DNA of 12,458 nucleotides, from positions 1-12,458 of the forward strand of contig JBFHRO010000090.1 in assembly GCA_041591635.1 (NCBI GenBank), given 5' to 3'. The notes beneath the pieces are model-generated. The model saw only the letters and a program-made list of their open reading frames with translations, had not been told where the DNA came from and made no database searches. Position numbers and translations under genes: made by a program. Below, in pieces: positions 1 to 5,898 of the stretch. Each line of letters begins with the position of its first letter. Position 1 is the stretch's first letter. Source of the stretch: JACKOD01 sp041591635. GTDB lineage: Bacteria; Pseudomonadota; Gammaproteobacteria; Pseudomonadales; Oleiphilaceae.

Positions 1-752
1 AACTCCTGGGTAAGTGACTTTTTGGTTTCCGACAGTTGGGCCATCTGCTCCTGGAAGTGTTCCTCACGTTTTTGCAAGCTGGTCTTAAGCTCGGCGTGTT
101 CAGACCCCAGCTTGTGCCAGCGCTCTTGCAGGGCCGTGAATGCCTCTTGCCGCTCGACGAGCATCCGCTTGCCCTCGGCCAATTGCTCGCGAGTTTCCTT
201 TTCAGCGGTTTCCAGTGCTTTCGCCCGTTTACCCTCATTCGCCAGCTCATCTTTCAGGCGGTCACGGTCAACGTGCAACTGTTCGTTGGCCGCCTGTGCC
301 TGGGCCAGGCGTTCGCGCAATTCAGCCAACACCGCCTGCAGCGACTGGCCTTCTGCCTGCACTGCCTCCAAACGTCTGGCAACCTCGTGATGTTGGCGGT
401 TGGCTTCATCGACTTTGGCCTGCAACTCGACACCGGCGGTTTTGCGTTCCTGCAACTCGGTGCCAAGGCGGGCCGTCGTATCGGCCGATGCCTGCAACTG
501 GGCTTTCAGTTTGCTTTCTTCGATTTGCAATTCATGGCTGCGCACCTCGGCGGCCTTGAGCTGGCTTTGCAATGACTGCTGCTGGGCCTGCGCCTGGGCA
601 GCCGCCTGCTCTGCCTGCGCAAGCTGGCTGGCGAGCTGGTTGATCTGACGCCCTTGCCGCAACGCAGTAACAAAATAGCCGAGCAACCCGCTGGCAAGGG
701 CGAGTACGGCGCAAATAACAATAATTTCGGTAGTCCATTGGCTGGCTTGCAT
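1..752 (-). CDS. rmuC: RmuC-like protein, N-terminal half (partial, runs off left edge)
   Basis: The frame is open from an ATG at 752 to the window edge, giving about 250 residues. The start is preceded by AGGAG five bases upstream. Residues about 8-30 form one hydrophobic membrane segment (EIIVICAVLALASGLLGYF), followed by some 215 residues of Gln/Glu/Ala/Leu-rich coiled coil. The last visible residues (HFQEQMAQLSETKKSLTQE) resemble the stretch that in RmuC immediately precedes the conserved nuclease-like domain. RmuC proteins are membrane-anchored coiled-coil proteins that limit DNA inversion and rearrangement. The conserved domain would lie outside the window, so identity rests on topology and this junction motif. 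The coil looks long for the family. Alternative: another membrane-anchored coiled-coil protein. Confidence 0.62.
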   Translation of the reverse strand, partial: MQASQWTTEIIVICAVLALASGLLGYFVTALRQGRQINQLASQLAQAEQAAAQAQAQQQSLQSQLKAAEVRSHELQIEESKLKAQLQASADTTARLGTELQERKTAGVELQAKVDEANRQHHEVARRLEAVQAEGQSLQAVLAELRERLAQAQAANEQLHVDRDRLKDELANEGKRAKALETAEKETREQLAEGKRMLVERQEAFTALQERWHKLGSEHAELKTSLQKREEHFQEQMAQLSETKKSLTQE

Positions 753-1018
753 GATTACTCCTGATGATTTGTTTGTGCAGTTGCTTTACGCCGAAAAAGA
801 TCCCGGGTGACAAAAGCGGGTTATGGCCTTTGGTGGTGTACCACTTTGGGTTGTTGGTTACCAGAGGTTCCAGGGAATCCACAAGTTTGCATCGAAACCG
901 CCTGCCAAGTAAGGGTTGCAGTTCTCACCCGGCAAACACGCCGTTATTTTTCCCGTGGGCTCTGGATTGCCTTGTGCTCCAGCAATACCCGCCCAGTGTG
1001 GCCTTAAAGCTCGCCACA

Positions 1019-1040
1019 GGAAACGGACAAGTGCCGGACA
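1019..1040 (+). repeat. Intergenic 22-base repeat, copy 1 (GGAAACGGACAAGTG...)
   Basis: GGAAACGGACAAGTG at 1019-1033 followed by CCGGACA is matched at 12194-12215 by the same 15 bases followed by GGGGACA (20 of 22 identical). A shorter piece, ACAAGTGCCGGA (1027-1038), recurs exactly at 6256-6267. All three lie in intergenic gaps. Within this copy CGGACAA occurs twice, 11 bases apart, and an inverted TTGTC follows at 1057-1061, so a protein-binding site is one possibility; a small dispersed repeat family is another. Confidence 0.5.
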
Positions 1041-1111
1041 AACGCAAGCGACGGATTGTCGGTTATGGCGACTGGCTGACAGGGCTTGCCCCATCCAGCA
1101 GGCACACGACT

Positions 1112-1139
1112 TTGCCATTAGCTATAGTGGGGTTATAGC
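1112..1139 (+). promoter_or_regulatory. Candidate sigma-70 promoter for the secreted-protein gene
   Basis: TTGCCA (1112-1117, 5 of 6 to the -35 consensus) is followed after 16 bases by TATAGC (1134-1139, 4 of 6 to the -10 consensus). The pair lies about 40 bases before the start codon at 1182. Predicted by eye only. Confidence 0.35.
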
Positions 1140-1181
1140 GGCCATTGCGCACAACGCGGCGGTCGATGGCGGAGGTGCCCC

Positions 1182-2030
1182 ATGTTGCAAAAAATGCTTG
1201 TTGGCTTTTGGTTCGGTTGTGTTTTGTGGTTGTTGCCTCTGTGGCTCGGGCACTCGCCGCTGCAGGCACAATCGCGGGTTGAGACACCGCAACGCCCGGT
1301 GCTGGCGGTGCAGCAAGGCCGTTATTTCCGCTACGCCATGCCCCAGGGGTGGCAGGCCAATGAAACCCGTAACGGGGTCGACATGATTGCCCCGGATCGG
1401 GTTACCACGGCATCCTTCGCGCTGCTTGTCGGGGGGTATGGGCAACCGTCACCGGCGGAGTTCCTGCAGATGATGCTGGCTTCCTCGCCCGACTTTCAGG
1501 ACGTGCGCCTGCGCAACAGTCGCTCGCTTCCTGGCTACGCCGCCGGCGGAGGAATGCAGTGGCAGATAGCCGAGGTCGAACTGAGTTATCAGTTTCGTGG
1601 TGTATTCACCCACGCCCACTATACCGTTGGCGTATTGCCGCAATGGGGACAATACTCTGCCTTTGTACGGGGCTATCAGGCACCCGAATCCGACTGGAGC
1701 AAGGCCCGGTACTGGTTACCGGCGATAGCCGAAACCGTGGTGATCACCAATGCGCGGGAAGTGGCGGGGCAACAGCAGATCAAGCTCCCCGGCCCGATTT
1801 CCCACGACTACATTTATGGCGACTACCAACAGGCCTGGGAGAAGCGGCAGCAAAGCCTCGACAGCGTTGCACGGGATCAACACGAAGCCACCATGGGTTA
1901 CGAACGCTCCTATGATCCGCAAACCGGGCGCTACTACAACATGCCCTATGAGCAATACGATTCCACGCTGGGGGGCTACCGCAACCCGCAACGCCCCGAT
2001 GAGTTGCTTGAACGGGCGCCACTGGATTGA
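1182..2030 (+). CDS. Secreted protein of unknown function
   Basis: 282 residues. The ATG at 1182 is preceded by GGAGGTG with good spacing, which fixes the start. Residues 1-30 are a Sec signal peptide: MLQKM, a hydrophobic core, then LQAQ just before the likely cleavage point, so the product should be periplasmic or exported. Residues about 45-190 look like one compact alpha/beta domain (YFRYAMPQGWQ, later VGVLPQWGQYSAFVRGY) with a rhythm a little like PsbP/Mog1-type domains; that resemblance is only an impression. The C-terminal 40 residues carry a Tyr/Pro/Gly-rich stretch (SYDPQTGRYYNMPYEQYD, then GGYRNPQRP) that may be a binding tail. It reads divergently from the rmuC-like gene and convergently to the toxin-antitoxin module 38 bases downstream. 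I do not recognise the family; that it is a real gene is well supported. Confidence 0.85.
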   Translation: MLQKMLVGFWFGCVLWLLPLWLGHSPLQAQSRVETPQRPVLAVQQGRYFRYAMPQGWQANETRNGVDMIAPDRVTTASFALLVGGYGQPSPAEFLQMMLASSPDFQDVRLRNSRSLPGYAAGGGMQWQIAEVELSYQFRGVFTHAHYTVGVLPQWGQYSAFVRGYQAPESDWSKARYWLPAIAETVVITNAREVAGQQQIKLPGPISHDYIYGDYQQAWEKRQQSLDSVARDQHEATMGYERSYDPQTGRYYNMPYEQYDSTLGGYRNPQRPDELLERAPLD

Positions 2031-2068
2031 CGCGAGACTCATGAGCAACACTTTTTCAGACGTTCAGC

Positions 2069-2359
2069 TTAGTATCCGGCTTCTTTTTGATGTCGCACAG
2101 CGAGAATGGTTGCCGTTTCACCATCAAAGCAATACAACGCGATATAGCCGCTACTTCCGAAATCGATCAACCATTCCCGAAACATCGGATCCATAGCTTC
2201 AACAGTTCGCCCTGCTTCTGGCTGGCGTGCAAGTATCTTCACGCCTGCCCGTATTGCCTTGATGGCATGTCGGGCCGCCTCTTAATCTTTCATGCGCAGG
2301 AAACGATAGAGTCGCTGTACGTCAACGAGCGCTGGCGGCGATCAAATCAGATGTGGCAT
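2069..2359 (-). pseudogene. ParE/RelE-type toxin pseudogene with two nonsense codons
   Basis: The frame starts at ATG 2359, overlapping the last codons of the antitoxin, and ends at TAA 2069-2071, 97 codons in all. It reads MPHLI-stop-SPPALVDVQRLYRFLRMKD-stop-EAARHAI, then on without break to the family-typical ending FREWLIDFG ... ILAVRHQKEAGY. The stops are TGA at codon 6 (2342-2344), where relatives have Trp (TGG), and TAA at codon 26 (2282-2284), where a CAA would give Gln. No frameshift is present. ParE/RelE-family toxins of this RHH-partnered type attack DNA gyrase or ribosome-bound mRNA; this copy cannot make a full-length product and has no useful restart. The body is otherwise well preserved, so inactivation looks recent. 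The stops could be sequencing errors, but two independent ones would be needed. Confidence 0.85.
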
Positions 2360-2619
2360 TTAGGCAGTTCCGCATCTTCCCCTGATTCCAGCTTCGCCAG
2401 CCAGGCGTCGGCTTCCTCATACGTCAGATGCCGACCATTTTCCTGGTATGCTTCCCACGCGCATCGTGCATCCTGTTTAAAAGATTCCCGCTTTTCTTCA
2501 CGCTCAACATAATCATGGATTGCTTCACGCATAATCCAATGCGCTGAACGATGACGCGCTTCAGCCAAATGCTGGATTCGGTTTTTAAGATCGTCGTCAA
2601 GTTTTATGGATGCTGCCAT
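2347..2619 (-). CDS. Ribbon-helix-helix (CopG/ParD-like) antitoxin
   Basis: 90 residues from ATG 2619, preceded by GAGG at a normal distance; an open frame extends upstream to 2667 but without a better start. Residues 1-45 fit a ribbon-helix-helix DNA-binding fold: beta strand AASIKLDD, then two helices (LKNRIQHLAEARH, SAHWIMREAIHDYVE). Residues 46-90 are acidic and mixed (REEKRESFKQDARCAWEAYQ), the part that in this antitoxin class wraps the toxin. The 3' end overlaps the toxin start codon by 13 bases, the usual translational coupling. Upstream lies a perfect 16-base palindrome, a likely self-operator. The antitoxin frame is intact while its toxin is broken, so it is now probably an orphan antitoxin that may still repress its own promoter or neutralise related toxins. 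Confidence 0.88.
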   Translation of the reverse strand: MAASIKLDDDLKNRIQHLAEARHRSAHWIMREAIHDYVEREEKRESFKQDARCAWEAYQENGRHLTYEEADAWLAKLESGEDAELPKCHI

Positions 2620-2631
2620 TTTGCCATCCTC

Positions 2632-2647
2632 AGTACCTAAAGGTACT
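2632..2647 (-). promoter_or_regulatory. Operator-like palindrome of the RHH antitoxin gene
   Basis: AGTACCT-AA-AGGTACT is a perfect 16-base inverted repeat with a two-base centre, lying 13 bases before the antitoxin start codon. RHH antitoxins bind short inverted or tandem sites in their own promoters, so this is the best candidate for autoregulation. A convincing -35/-10 pair is not obvious. Confidence 0.6.
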
Positions 2648-2711
2648 ACTTTCAAATACCTTATCACAAAATCTGTGGCTGACCACTGAGTAAAAAACTC
2701 GCCGAATTACC

Positions 2712-2759
2712 TGCTAACGCTGCGTTCACTGGCTTGTCCTGTGCAACGCTTTGTTATGC
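2712..2759 (-). other. attC-like integron recombination site
   Basis: Read on the minus strand: GCATAAC, AAAGC, then GTTGCACAGG, a five-base loop ACAAG, CCAGTGAAC, GCAGC, GTTAGCA. This matches the attC plan R''-spacer-L''-loop-L'-spacer-R', with outer TAAC/GTTA and inner GTT/AAC boxes. The two arms pair over 10-11 bases with one mismatch, and the L'' arm has one extra base (G) after GTT, like the extrahelical base that sets attC polarity. At 48 bases it is shorter than typical attC sites, the R boxes deviate from RYYYAAC/GTTRRRY, and no integrase gene is in view. In this polarity the antitoxin-toxin pair would lie immediately beyond the crossover point, like the next cassette. Confidence 0.42.
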
Positions 2760-2811
2760 AAGATGCACCTCTTAAGGATTCATTTTTCCGTTGAGGCCCG
2801 CAAATCCCAAC

Positions 2812-2825
2812 TGGCAAGCTTGCCA
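2812..2825. repeat. Palindrome TGGCAAGCTTGCCA, copy 1
   Basis: A perfect 14-base palindrome preceded three bases upstream by AAATCCC. The same palindrome, extended to 18 bases and with the same AAATCCC in the same place, occurs at 7365-7382. Both are intergenic or nearly so, which suggests a dispersed palindromic element or a binding site for a dimeric protein. Confidence 0.55.
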
Positions 2826-2882
2826 TTTGAGCGTTTTTTCGGGTGGTTTTTTCGCGCTGAAGCCATCCCACCCTCCTGCCGT

Positions 2883-2944
2883 TTCGGTGAGTACAACTTC
2901 GGTGAGTACAACTTCGGTGAGTACAACGCTTCAGTGAGTACAAC
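2883..2944 (+). repeat. Four-copy 15-base repeat upstream of tetR
   Basis: TTCGGTGAGTACAAC occurs three times end to end (2883-2897, 2898-2912, 2913-2927). After a two-base GC insertion a fourth copy with one change follows (TTCAGTGAGTACAAC, 2930-2944). The array ends two bases before the candidate -35 of tetR. It may be a slippage-prone minisatellite that alters promoter activity, or a row of activator sites. An ORF can be drawn through it (giving repeated FGEYN) but has no ribosome binding site, so I do not call it coding. Confidence 0.75.
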
Positions 2945-2945
2945 G

Positions 2946-2995
2946 TTGACACCCCCTGCAACGGCACTTACCCTTGCAAAAATGAATGTTTATTC
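2946..2995 (+). promoter_or_regulatory. Candidate tetR promoter with operator-like inverted repeat
   Basis: TTGACA (2946-2951) is followed after 17 bases by TACCCT (2969-2974), a weak -10. Just downstream, AAATGAA-TG-TTTATTC (2980-2995) is an imperfect 16-base inverted repeat closely related to the perfect one at 3720-3735 (14 of 16 bases the same). A TetR dimer bound here would block its own promoter. Confidence 0.5.
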
Positions 2996-3022
2996 CGCTT
3001 AACCTGCGAGTGTTTTTATTAC

Positions 3023-3631
3023 GTGGACAGTCCTCCCCCCAGTGTCAGAGCCAAAAATGCCGAAGCCAAACGCGACGCCATCCTGCAGGCGGCCCTAAGA
3101 TTGTTTGCCGAACAGGGATTTCACGGTACGGCTGTGCCGGAAGTGTCGGCTGCGGCCGGTGTGGGTGCCGGAACTATCTATCGCTATTTCGAAAACAAAG
3201 AGGCCCTGGTCAATAGCGTGTATTGCCATGCCAAGCGCCAAATGGCGGCCTATCTTCTCGACGACTTCAATTACACGGCAAGCCGACGGGATCAGTTCCA
3301 TCAGTTCTGGGAACGTTTGACGCGCTTCGCTCAGGACCACCCTGTCGCCTTCAAGTTTCTGGAACTTCAAGACCACGCCCCTTATCTGGATGAAGCCAGT
3401 AAAAAGCTGGAATTATCGGTGCTGATGCCCATTTGGAACTTTTGCGAACAGGCAAAAGCCGAAGGCGTTTCACGCAATATACCGCAGGAAGCGTTAATCG
3501 CCATGATGTGGGGCGCCTTCGCGGGCGTAATCAAGGCCCAGCATCTGGGCTATTTAAAAGATCCTCAAGCCGCGTTGCGGGAAGCTGAAAATGTCTGCTG
3601 GGACATGTTTTGCCGACCTGGCGCGAGCTAA
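3023..3631 (+). CDS. TetR/AcrR-family transcriptional regulator
   Basis: 202 residues. Residues about 10-60 form a typical TetR helix-turn-helix domain: AKRDAILQAALRLFAEQGFH leads into GTAVPEVSAAAGVGAGTIY and then RYFENKEALVNSV. The remaining residues are the all-helical ligand-binding and dimerisation half, which varies between family members and does not reveal the effector. The start is GTG at 3023 with only a weak upstream GCGAG; no in-frame ATG exists before residue 74, so GTG is the only choice that keeps the whole DNA-binding domain. Related inverted repeats lie before this gene and before the next gene on the same strand, so the likely role is a repressor of itself and of the DUF4334-domain gene. 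Confidence 0.93.
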   Translation: MDSPPPSVRAKNAEAKRDAILQAALRLFAEQGFHGTAVPEVSAAAGVGAGTIYRYFENKEALVNSVYCHAKRQMAAYLLDDFNYTASRRDQFHQFWERLTRFAQDHPVAFKFLELQDHAPYLDEASKKLELSVLMPIWNFCEQAKAEGVSRNIPQEALIAMMWGAFAGVIKAQHLGYLKDPQAALREAENVCWDMFCRPGAS

Positions 3632-3635
3632 TCCT

Positions 3636-3669
3636 GCGCTGATACCTACGAAGCGTGCCTAATCAGCGC
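3636..3669 (+). terminator. Inverted repeat after tetR (weak terminator candidate)
   Basis: GCGCTGAT (3636-3643) and ATCAGCGC (3662-3669) form an eight-base stem with an 18-base loop a few bases past the tetR stop codon. There is no T-run, so a rho-independent terminator is doubtful. The same eight-base arm reappears as a perfect palindrome at 4529-4542 at the end of the next gene. Confidence 0.25.
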
Positions 3670-3679
3670 TAACACCGAT

Positions 3680-3735
3680 TTGACAGGTTTCAATCGGCGT
3701 GGAAGAATCACCAACTACAGAATGAATGTTCATTC
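3680..3735 (+). promoter_or_regulatory. Candidate promoter and TetR operator of the DUF4334-domain gene
   Basis: A perfect -35 (TTGACA, 3680-3685) is followed after 17 bases by AAGAAT (3703-3708, 4 of 6). Starting 11 bases further on, GAATGAA-TG-TTCATTC (3720-3735) is a perfect 16-base inverted repeat with the same half-sites as the one before tetR. Placement at about the transcription start fits repression by the adjacent TetR protein. The leader from there to the ATG would be about 100 bases. Confidence 0.55.
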
Positions 3736-3830
3736 CGTAATGTATCGCATTAACACAACCACATTGTTTCATGCCGCGTTTTACGAAACCCGGTTCACAG
3801 GCTCGTCTTTATCAGAATTGAGGAAACGCC

Positions 3831-4535
3831 ATGCCAGCCGTTACAAAACCTAAAGTGCTTTACTATCCCGCCGCTGTTTACGATCTCTCACAATTTGTGA
3901 TGTTTCCGTTGAACTACCTGATTGGTGCTTTATGTCACCTACAACCGGGTAAATCCGTGTGGAATGAAGATGGCTTTGAACGCCAGTCATTACAGGGATC
4001 CGGAAAATCCCTGGATGAAATAAAAGCCGGCATACTGAGTGAAAGCGACACCCTTTACAGCGAAGATGATCTGGTGCTTTTGTATGATTCGCTGCCCAAG
4101 GTAGCCGCCAAAACAGACCTGATAAACCGCACCTGGAACGGTAAAATTCTGAGGACAAACGCATCGGTACTGGATCTGGCAGAGCTCGCCATCATCAAGC
4201 CATTAAGTAAACTGGGTATTAAATGGGGCAAACGATACCTCACCCAGCATAAAGGCGATCCCTTGCTGATGCGCTGGGCCGACAAAGTGTATTTCCCTAT
4301 TCCCATTTGGGGCAATGTCGGCATGACCGACATTCGCTGGCGGGGTGCTGCCACTGCAACCATGAACTACGACCACCAACCCTGGAAGGATTATTTTAAA
4401 TTGCTTTCCAATGACGGCGGAAAAATGGTGCTGCTTGGTGTTTGGACGCATAAACAGATTGCAGGCGGCTGGTTTACGCTGACACTTGATGAAAGCGTGC
4501 CCACCCAAGCAGAGGTAAAGCAGATCAAGCGCTGA
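3831..4535 (+). CDS. GXWXG/DUF4334-domain protein
   Basis: 234 residues; ATG 3831 follows GAGGAAA. Residues about 80-135 fit the GXWXG domain (LLYDSLPKV, then RTWNGK with Trp-x-Gly kept but the first Gly replaced by Arg, then KWGKRY). Residues about 160-220 fit DUF4334 (GMTDIRWRGAATATMNYDHQ, PWKDYFKLLS, LLGVW). Proteins with this pair of domains are usually shorter; here there is an extra 75-residue N-terminal part with a hydrophobic stretch (LSQFVMFPLNYLIGALC, 19-35) that may associate with membrane. No molecular function is established for these domains, and a small-molecule-binding beta-rich fold is only a guess. The gene sits 199 bases after tetR with its own operator-like site, so it is probably the regulated target of that TetR protein. 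Confidence 0.78.
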   Translation: MPAVTKPKVLYYPAAVYDLSQFVMFPLNYLIGALCHLQPGKSVWNEDGFERQSLQGSGKSLDEIKAGILSESDTLYSEDDLVLLYDSLPKVAAKTDLINRTWNGKILRTNASVLDLAELAIIKPLSKLGIKWGKRYLTQHKGDPLLMRWADKVYFPIPIWGNVGMTDIRWRGAATATMNYDHQPWKDYFKLLSNDGGKMVLLGVWTHKQIAGGWFTLTLDESVPTQAEVKQIKR

Positions 4536-4542
4536 TCAGCGC
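4529..4542. repeat. Palindrome GCGCTGATCAGCGC over the DUF4334-gene stop codon
   Basis: A perfect 14-base palindrome that includes the TGA stop (4533-4535). Its arm is identical to the eight-base arms found just after tetR (3636-3643 and 3662-3669), and both places continue with a similar AACACCG a few bases later. It could be a termination or mRNA-stability element, or a remnant of a local duplication. Confidence 0.4.
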
Positions 4543-4641
4543 ACAACACCGGCGGGAAAAGGCGCGGCAGTTTATTCGGTATCCTGAGTTTCTTTCCTTT
4601 TAAAAACCGCGCCCAAAACTGTGCTTTTCTGTCTGTGCTTC

Positions 4642-4647
4642 TATAAT
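4642..4647 (+). promoter_or_regulatory. Consensus -10 box upstream of the SBP_bac_3 gene
   Basis: TATAAT lies 79 bases before the start codon at 4726. No good -35 stands at 16-18 bases upstream, so the promoter may be activator-dependent. The rest of this 190-base gap holds a seven-base inverted repeat (GGCGCGG 4561-4567, CCGCGCC 4608-4614) with a long loop and nothing else I can name. Confidence 0.35.
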
Positions 4648-4725
4648 CGATGAGATAGGTTAATTTTTGTACACGAACGTTACTAAAAATTTGCTCTGTT
4701 AAAGAAGTCATTTACTGGAGATGGT

Positions 4726-5490
4726 ATGAAACACGGTTTGGCAGCAAGGCTATTGGCGGTATTTTTGGCGGCACCCTTGGTTCAGGCCGAAATGCCGAAC
4801 CTGACTATTTTGACCGAGGAGTACGTCCCTTTTAATTTTATCGATCAGGAGGATCCGGATAAAAAGATTCAGGGCATTGCTGTGGATTTGCTGGAAGAAA
4901 TGCTGAAAAAATCCGGATCGTCTCAAACGACAAAGGATATCTCGCTGGTTCCCTGGGTGCGCGGTTACACCAATGTGCAGAAAGACAAAAACACACTGCT
5001 GTTCTCAACCGCACGCACAACCGACCGGGAAGCTATGTTCAAGTGGGTTTGCCCTATTCATGAGCTGAAAACCCAATTGATTGCACTGAAATCCCGCGCA
5101 ATCAAGATCAACAATGAGGCTGATATTCAAAATTATACCGTAGCTACCGTTCGTGATGACGTGGGAGAACAGCTGGTTTTAAAGGCAGGCGTGCCTGAGA
5201 AAAAGCTCGACAGGGCACCGAAGTACAGCACCAACCTGAAGAAGCTTGAGGGTGGCAGGGTGGATTTGTTTGTAGAAAGCATGGAGCGAATCCCCTCAAT
5301 GTGTAAAACCCTGGGGTGTGATCCTGACATATTTGAAGTTGTGTATACCATGAATGTTTCGCAGCTCTGCTATGCGCTCAATAAGAATACCGACGACAAG
5401 GTGGTGCAGTCGTTGCAAAAATCGCTGGATGAAATACTTGCTGAAGGTCGACTGAAAGCCTTGCATGAAAAGTATGAAAAATGGCTGTAG
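4726..5490 (+). CDS. Periplasmic solute-binding protein, SBP_bac_3 family, orphan
   Basis: 254 residues; ATG 4726 follows GGAG. Residues 1-21 are a signal peptide ending VQA, so the mature protein is periplasmic. The rest follows the family-3 binding-protein plan: LTILTEEYVPFNF at the start, IQGIAVDLLEEMLKKSG as the first helix of the sugar/amino-acid-type lobe, VPWVRGY and FSTARTTDREAMFKWVCP near the cleft, IQNYTVATVRDDVGEQLV as the second lobe, and LDEILAEGRLKALHEKYEKWL at the end. Such proteins bind polar amino acids or related small solutes for ABC importers, or sense them. No permease or ATPase gene is nearby, so it may serve a distant transporter or a sensor. Four cysteines (109, 193, 198, 215) could form disulfides. 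Confidence 0.88.
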   Translation: MKHGLAARLLAVFLAAPLVQAEMPNLTILTEEYVPFNFIDQEDPDKKIQGIAVDLLEEMLKKSGSSQTTKDISLVPWVRGYTNVQKDKNTLLFSTARTTDREAMFKWVCPIHELKTQLIALKSRAIKINNEADIQNYTVATVRDDVGEQLVLKAGVPEKKLDRAPKYSTNLKKLEGGRVDLFVESMERIPSMCKTLGCDPDIFEVVYTMNVSQLCYALNKNTDDKVVQSLQKSLDEILAEGRLKALHEKYEKWL

Positions 5491-5669
5491 TTGATTTGCC
5501 AGCCGATCGAAAGTTTACAAGAACGTTCGATTAAGGTAACCGCTCTACCAGGACGCTATCAATCCAAACCACGTCAATCGCAATTAATGCCAGACTCTGC
5601 GGCGCGGCCTTTTTTCTGGCGAGGCGGCGCAACAAATGGCGCCCAATATGCCACGTCCGCAGAAGCTGG

Positions 5670-5897
5670 TTATGCAGGCTTTTTGTTCCAGGATATATCG
5701 AGGGTCCGATGCTGTGCGACACAGTCTCTCAAATACAAATTGATAAGACTTTGATATGGAACGCCGCATTCCTCCGCCATTGCTTTGAAATAGGTCAAGA
5801 CATCTTCACTCAGCCTTATAGTTACCGATTTTTTCAACCTGGATGCGTAGGGGTTTTTACGCGACTTCATTTTTGAAAGGTCGTACTCTGCTTTCAT
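5670..5897 (-). CDS. brnA: BrnA antitoxin
   Basis: 75 residues. The chosen ATG at 5897 lies just after the brnT stop and has GAGGG eight to nine bases upstream, within the end of brnT; it gives the typical BrnA opening MKAEYDLSKMKSRKNPY. An ATG at 5912 in the same frame would overlap brnT and is less likely. Residues about 22-60 form a ribbon-helix-helix domain (KSVTIRLSEDVLTYFKAMAE, then VPYQSLINLYLRDCV). BrnA binds and neutralises BrnT, and the complex represses the operon. The frame is intact and directly downstream of its toxin, the standard toxin-first order for this family. Downstream (5491-5669) I see no gene. Confidence 0.92.
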   Translation of the reverse strand: MKAEYDLSKMKSRKNPYASRLKKSVTIRLSEDVLTYFKAMAEECGVPYQSLINLYLRDCVAQHRTLDISWNKKPA

Positions 5898-5898
5898 T

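Larger units (their letters stand above)
753..1181. other. Intergenic gap between divergent genes
   Basis: This 429-base gap holds no ORF that looks like a gene: the open frames in it lack ribosome binding sites and family-like sequence. It contains the rmuC-like ribosome binding site at its left end, a 22-base repeat at 1019-1040 described separately, and a promoter-like pair at 1112-1139. Around 835-846 there is a near-palindrome, GTGGTGTACCAC. I see no tRNA, riboswitch or terminator that I could defend. Confidence 0.5.

Noticed and set aside
753..1181. CRISPR array, tRNA or riboswitch in the first large gap
   Set aside because: No regularly spaced repeats, no cloverleaf and no conserved riboswitch core could be recognised; only a 7-base direct repeat CGGACAA at 11-base spacing.
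2751..3002. 83-codon frame through the tandem repeat (repeated FGEYN)
   Set aside because: No ribosome binding site, it runs over the attC-like end, the palindrome and the tetR promoter, and 15-base repeats keep any frame open by their length.
5491..5669. Minus-strand frames between brnA and the SBP_bac_3 gene, considered as a transposase remnant
   Set aside because: Arg-rich translation without any transposase motif, terminal repeats or target duplication.
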